The position numbers were made by a program, and so were the translations under genes. The notes below the pieces were generated by a model. The model saw only the letters and a list, made by a program, of their open reading frames with translations, ran no database searches and had not been told where the DNA came from. Below, piece by piece: positions 63,208-64,000 of a stretch of 64,000 nt of DNA; positions within the stretch are counted from its first letter, which is position 1, and the number at the start of each line of letters is the position of its first letter. The DNA comes from Anisakis pegreffii (taxonomy: Eukaryota; Nematoda; Chromadorea; Rhabditida; Anisakidae). The stretch lies in contig JAPYMA010001481.1 in the NCBI GenBank assembly GCA_035041965.1, forward strand, positions 186,001-250,000, read 5' to 3'.

Positions 63208-63487
63208 AATTATCAGTATTATTTTCATAACCACTATCGCTATTTTTATTATGATCAATATTGCCGTTCTCGATATTAATTCTCGTCTAACTATATCCCT
63301 GACCACTGCATCTGTTATTCCGAGCGTTACTACCGCTTTTATTTCCACCATTCAACACTCTAATAATTACCGCTACATTCTCATTTCCCTGAGCAACGTT
63401 TCAGTGCAATTCATCGTCGCGATGTATTTTTTCACATTATCATTCGAGACAAATCAAATCCGAATAAAAATGTATCGTCAACCTCAC

Positions 63488-63582
63488 CTTTCCACTGTAT
63501 GACACGCATTCTGTATACGTGTACAAACATCATTATTGACGACGATAAGGAATACTATGCGTATGCCATATGCAAATATCAT
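63488..63582 (-). other. Possible divergent first exon upstream of calreticulin
   Basis: On the minus strand an ATG at 63582 opens 31 codons beginning M-I-F-A-Y-G-I-R-I-V-F-L-I-V-V, which is hydrophobic. It ends at an AAAG/GTGAGG donor. The same frame is also open upstream of the ATG into the calreticulin promoter. It could be the first exon of a divergent gene, a leader exon of the innexin gene or antisense promoter RNA. Confidence 0.25.
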
Positions 63583-63684
63583 CAGTAGAACTGCTAGTTT
63601 CCAGGGACTGACTCTCTCAATGTGGCGCACTCTTTTGCAGTAGTTCTCTAACGAGATGATCGAGTAGAAACGCGCTGCGCTTAG

Positions 63685-63703
63685 CCAATGAATTGGCTCC
63701 ACC
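63685..63703 (+). promoter_or_regulatory. ER stress element-like site 1 (CCAAT-N9-CCACC)
   Basis: CCAAT, nine bases, then CCACC. The mammalian ERSE consensus is CCAAT-N9-CCACG, so spacing is exact with one mismatch in the last base. ERSEs bind NF-Y plus ATF6/XBP1 and drive ER chaperone genes. The site is about 200 bp before the calreticulin ATG. Confidence 0.55.
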
Positions 63704-63713
63704 CGATCGCTAG

Positions 63714-63732
63714 GGTGGTCGGTGGTGATTGG
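63714..63732 (-). promoter_or_regulatory. ER stress element-like site 2 (inverted)
   Basis: GGTGG, nine bases, then ATTGG on the plus strand, which is CCAAT-N9-CCACC on the minus strand. It has the same single departure from the consensus as site 1. The two sites face each other and are ten bases apart. Confidence 0.55.
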
Positions 63733-63740
63733 TTTACGCT

Positions 63741-63752
63741 GTGGACGTCCAC
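63741..63752. promoter_or_regulatory. 12-bp palindrome with ACGT core
   Basis: GTGGACGTCCAC is its own reverse complement, with the ACGT core typical of bZIP binding sites such as those of XBP1, ATF6 and CREB relatives. It lies nine bases after the second ERSE-like site, in the calreticulin promoter. Confidence 0.45.
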
Positions 63753-63825
63753 TCAGCAAGTGACTCGCCAGCTTAACGCCACATCATCGGGGCGTGCGTT
63801 CGCTTGTCATCCGAGCAAGTTCGCC

Positions 63826-63837
63826 TATAATTTAAGG
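63826..63837 (+). promoter_or_regulatory. Possible TATA box of calreticulin
   Basis: TATAATTTAAGG about 80 bases before the ATG would place the transcription start near 63855, with a 5' UTR of about 50 bases. Confidence 0.35.
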
Positions 63838-63906
63838 TCATTCTCGCTGATCGATCCACATTTCGTCGTCGGTTGATCTACCTAGCTGCTGTCCTGTTTC
63901 GTGATC

Positions 63907-63985
63907 ATGCGATTCACGGCGCTCGTCTTAGCGGCTCTCTTAGCTGCCGTATCTGCCAAAGTTTACTTTAAAGAGGAATTCCTCG
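63907..63985 (+). CDS. crt-1: Calreticulin, first coding exon (cut by window end)
   Basis: The ATG at 63907 opens M-R-F-T-A-L-V-L-A-A-L-L-A-A-V-S-A, a clean signal peptide. The mature start KVYFKEEFL follows, the invariant opening of calreticulin, an ER calcium-storing lectin chaperone. The exon ends in phase 1 at a GTAGGT donor; the next codon would be completed by the following exon, outside the window. It is the only named protein gene on the plus strand. The upstream 220 bp carry two ERSE-like sites, an ACGT palindrome and a TATA-like box, consistent with control by the unfolded-protein response. Confidence 0.88.
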
Positions 63986-64000
63986 GTAGGTGTGCATTGG

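Larger units (their letters stand above)
60726..63487. other. Interval between innexin and the calreticulin promoter
   Basis: No recognised gene. The interval contains a possible small secreted-protein frame (61724-61921, plus), low-complexity G/T-rich sequence around 62330-62680 that opens long N/T/K-rich minus-strand frames, and the ATT microsatellite. Confidence 0.5.

Noticed and set aside
62801..63351. Hydrophobic frames on both strands resembling membrane proteins
   Set aside because: Pure artefact of the ATT microsatellite (Ile/Leu/Tyr or Asn).
1..64000. CRISPR arrays, operons with ribosome-binding sites, phage or plasmid features
   Set aside because: The sequence is clearly nuclear animal DNA with spliced genes; no regular direct-repeat/spacer arrays were seen.

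Overview
The window is AT-rich eukaryotic nuclear DNA with intron-split genes, many microsatellites and scattered short repeats. The encoded proteins are animal proteins and look nematode-like: a zfp-1/AF10 PHD protein, CED-6, a LET-767-type steroid/acyl dehydrogenase, the proteasome receptor RPN-13, an innexin and calreticulin. Three genes have a splice-acceptor-like TTCAG/TTGCAG 7-19 nt before the ATG, as expected for spliced-leader trans-splicing. A parasitic, perhaps ascaridoid, nematode with long introns is my guess; the species is not determined.

Layout: 1-13.6 kb has no exon I can recognise (microsatellites and simple sequence; it may hold introns and the 3' end of zfp-1). 13.6-16.9 kb: five minus-strand exons of the zfp-1 PZP module. 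17-27 kb: no identified gene, but several exon-like pieces on the minus strand. 27.1-32.3 kb: complete nine-exon ced-6 (483 aa), with a tRNA-Val(CAC) nested in intron 4. 33-39 kb: repeat-rich and locally GC-richer, with dispersed repeat copies and a GCCTAA-rich stretch. 39.5-43.1 kb: complete eight-exon let-767-like dehydrogenase (329 aa). 43.1-50.5 kb: mostly empty, with a near-perfect 89-bp palindrome. 50.5-53.7 kb: rpn-13 with a decayed duplicate of its exon 8 downstream. 55.1-60.7 kb: complete nine-exon innexin (397 aa). 61-63.5 kb: a long ATT microsatellite. 63.68-64.0 kb: promoter and first exon of calreticulin on the plus strand, with two inverted near-matches to the ER stress element.

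Five of the six named protein genes lie on the minus strand; only calreticulin is on plus. They belong to separate processes: chromatin reading, apoptotic-cell engulfment, lipid metabolism, ubiquitin recognition, gap junctions and ER folding. let-767 and rpn-13 carry consecutive locus names in C. elegans (C56G2.6 and C56G2.7, from memory), so their adjacency here appears to be conserved synteny. Exon boundaries were placed by hand from GT/AG sites, reading phase and family similarity; all phases close except one junction in rpn-13.
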